NCBI RefSeq assembly: GCF_051014685.1
Contig: NW_027478537.1
Coordinates: 620,001-684,000, forward strand
Reading direction: 5' to 3'
DNA: 64,000 bases
Source: Ptiloglossa arizonensis
Taxonomy: Eukaryota > Arthropoda > Insecta > Hymenoptera > Colletidae
This document shows, piece by piece, positions 62,068 through 64,000 of the stretch (position 1 is its first letter; each line of letters begins with the position of its first letter). The notes under the pieces were generated by a model that saw nothing but the letters and a program-made list of their open reading frames with translations, did not search any database and was not told the DNA's origin. The translations under genes and the position numbers were made by a program.

Positions 62068-64000
62068 CAAACTGCCATATCTCGCGAACGGATTGACCAA
62101 TCCGCAAAATTTCTGTTGCATCTGAAAGTAGAAAGTCGCCCGATTACAACGGTAAGCGTACTTTTCCCCTAGCCCGTTCTAGTTATTCGTTTCGAGCATC
62201 AGAACTGCGAAAATTTTGAGTTTCTCAAGCGTTGCTTACCTCCAAACTGCCATATCTCGCGAACGGATTGACCAATCCGCAAAATTTCTGTTGCATCTGA
62301 AAGTAGAAACTCGCCCGATTACAACGGTGTTCGTACTTTTCCCCTAGGCCGTTCTAGTTATTCGTTTCGAGCATCAGAACTGCGAAAATTTTGAGTTTCT
62401 CGAGCGTTTCTTACATCCAAACTGCCATATCTCGCGAACGGATTGACCAATCCGCAAAATTTCTGTTGCATCTGAAAGTAGAAATTCGCCCGATTACAAC
62501 TGTATGCGTACTTTTCTCCTAGCCCGTTCTAGTTATTCGTTTCGAGCAACAGAACTGCGAAAATTTTGAGTTTCTCAAGCGTTTCTTACCTCCAAACTGC
62601 CATATCTCGCGAACGGAATGACCAATCCGCAAAATTTCTGTTGCATCTGAAAGTAGAAACTCGCCCGATTACAACGGTATGCGTACTTTTCCCTTAGCCC
62701 GTTCTAGTTATTCGTTTCGAGCAACAGAACTGCGAAAATTTTGAGTTTTTCAAGCGTTGCTTACCTCCAAACTGCCATATCTCGCGAACGGATTGACCAA
62801 TCCGCAAAATTTCTGTTGCATCTGAAAGTAGAAACTCGCCCGATTACAACGGTGTGCGTACTTTTCCCCTAGCCCGTTCTAGTTATTCGTTTCGAGCATC
62901 AGAACTGCGAAAAGTTTGAGTTTCTCAAGCGTTTCTTACTTCCAAACTGCCATATCTCGCGAACGGATTGACCAATCCGCAAAATTTCTGTTGCATCTCA
63001 AAGTAGAAACTCGCCCGATTACAACACTATGCGTACTTTTCCCCTAGGCCGTTCTAGTTATTCGTTTCGAGCATCAGAACTGCGAAAATTTTGAGTTTCT
63101 CAAGCGCTTCTTACCTCCAAACTGCCATATCTCGCGAACGGAATGACCAATCCGCAAAATTTCTGTTGCATCTGAAAGTAGAAACTCGCCCGATTACAAC
63201 GGTATGCGTACTTTTCCCTTAGCCCGTTCTAGTTATTCGTTTCGAGCAACAGAACTGCGAAAATTTTGAGTTTTTCAAGCGTTGCTTACCTCCAAACTGC
63301 CATATCTCGCGAACGGATTGACCAATCCGCAAAATTTCTGTTGCATCTGAAAGTAGAAACTCGCCCGATTACAACGGTGTGCGTACTTTTCCCCTAGGCC
63401 GTTCTAGTTATGCTTGTCGAGCATCAGAACTGCGAAAATTTTGAGTTTCTCAAGCGTTGCTTACCTCCAAACTGCCATATCTCGCGAACGGATTGACCAA
63501 TCCGCAAAATTTCTGTTGCATCTGAAAGTAGAAACTCGCCCGATTACAACACTATGCGTACTTTTCCACTAGGCCGTTCTAGTTATTCGTTTCGAGCATC
63601 AGAACTGCGAAAATTTTGAGTTTCTCAAGCGTTTCTTACCTCCAAACTGCCATATCTCGCGAACGGATTGACCAATCCGCAAACTTTCTATTGCATCCGA
63701 AAGTAGAAACTCGCCCGATTACAACGGTATGCGTACTTTTCCCCTAGCCCGTTCTAGTTATTCGTTTCGAGCAACAGAACTGCGAAAATTTTGAGTTTTT
63801 CAAGCGTTGCTTACCTCCAAACTGCCATATCTCGCGAACGGATTGACCAATCCGCAAAATTTCTGTTGCATCTGAAAGTAGAAACTCGCCCGATTACAAC
63901 GGTATGCGTACTTTTCCCCTAGCCCGTTCTAGTTATTCGTTTGGAGCATCAGAACTGCGAAAATGTTGAGTTTCTCAAGCGTTGCTTACCTCCAAACTGC
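62068..64000 (+). repeat. Right copy of the 19-monomer duplication, open at window end
   Basis: See the left copy at 58743-60675. Since no difference was seen and the match runs to the edge, the true length of this duplication is unknown. It also contains the third occurrence of the gaaagtcgcc/ggtaagcg to gaaaagtttgag series first seen at 56.7 kb. Confidence 0.88.
63831..64000 (+). repeat. Partial monomer at right edge
   Basis: This holds 170 of 175 bases of a monomer; only the final catat is missing. It carries the uncommon pair tttggagc and aaaatgttgag, as does the monomer 3,325 bp upstream near 60618. The array continues to the right. Confidence 0.95.

Larger units (their letters stand above)
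1..64000 (+). repeat. Satellite DNA array, 175-bp monomer, head to tail, fills the window
   Basis: The same unit recurs every 175 bases in one orientation without interruption. Anchoring on the box ctcgcgaacgg, starts fall at 131+175k up to 2931, shift by one base after each of four indels, and fall again at 131+175k from 40556 to 63831. This gives 364 complete monomers. No reversed monomer, spacer, poly-A tract, target-site duplication or unrelated insert was seen. A reference monomer is about 45% GC (78 of 175). Units of about 150-180 bp are typical of centromeric satellites in plants and animals, such as human alpha satellite at 171 bp and the Arabidopsis centromeric repeat at about 178 bp. 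A centromeric or heterochromatic role here is inferred from array form only. The family was not recognised. Confidence 0.98.

Noticed and set aside
1..64000. CRISPR array
   Set aside because: Periodic repeats are present but there are no variable spacers: the whole 175-bp unit is repeated, and no cas genes are present.
1..64000. Ribosomal, 5S or tRNA gene tandem array
   Set aside because: No internal promoter boxes, conserved rRNA stems, tRNA cloverleaf or terminator T-run pattern could be recognised in the monomer on either strand.
1..64000. Transposon or retroelement insertion within the array
   Set aside because: Monomer phase is unbroken except for four single-base indels, so no insertion of any size is present.
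1..64000. Telomeric repeats or array edge
   Set aside because: No short G-rich telomere-type repeat was seen, and both window edges cut monomers.

Overview
The window is one uninterrupted tandem array of a satellite DNA monomer of 175 bp. The monomer phase, anchored on the ctcgcgaacgg box, can be followed from base 131 to the last base. It gives 364 complete monomers, a 130-bp partial monomer at the left edge and a 170-bp partial at the right edge. Phase changes in only four monomers (two of 174 bp, two of 176 bp). I found no gene, RNA gene, transposon, CRISPR array or non-satellite stretch. The short open frames are read-through of satellite and are not annotated as genes.

A megasatellite of near-nucleosomal unit length, head to tail on one strand, indicates a eukaryotic nuclear genome and a centromeric, pericentromeric or other heterochromatic block. 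I do not recognise the family, so I give no species and no symbol. A reference monomer is about 45% GC and has 13 CpG against about 8.5 expected from its base composition. It is therefore not CpG-depleted, which leans towards a genome or locus with little CpG methylation (inference). Both edges lie inside the array.

Monomers differ by a small set of recurrent linked variants: gaatgacc, caacccgc, tctcaaag, tcggaaag, gaaattcg, aacgcg, cactatg, aatgtatg, tagcccg, atgcttgtcg, gagcaacag, ctcgagcg, ttgctta, ttcgtacc. Following them shows no single higher-order repeat but a mosaic of nested segmental duplications.

Layout. 1-16 kb holds an ordered 12-monomer unit (about 2,100 bp), twice in tandem at 3.8-8.0 kb and again at 10.3-12.4 kb, with 3-, 5- and 25-monomer duplications around it. 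16-23 kb holds 5- and 12-monomer duplications. 23.9-26.0 kb is a local 4-monomer higher-order repeat, three copies. 26-50 kb is the most homogenised part: a block of up to 2.7 kb occurs four times (26.0, 31.1, 41.1, 43.5 kb), a 1,575-bp unit is tandemly duplicated with no difference seen (34.4-37.6 kb), and 2-3 kb blocks are repeated at 48-, 57-, 71- and 79-monomer distances. 53.6-55.8 kb is less homogenised, with many private substitutions. 56.5-64 kb carries two further recent duplications, 12 and 19 monomers apart.

There is no gene system here. The content of interest is the duplication history written in the variants. Coordinates of duplicated blocks are by-eye matches of diagnostic variants and are good to a few tens of bases at their ends.
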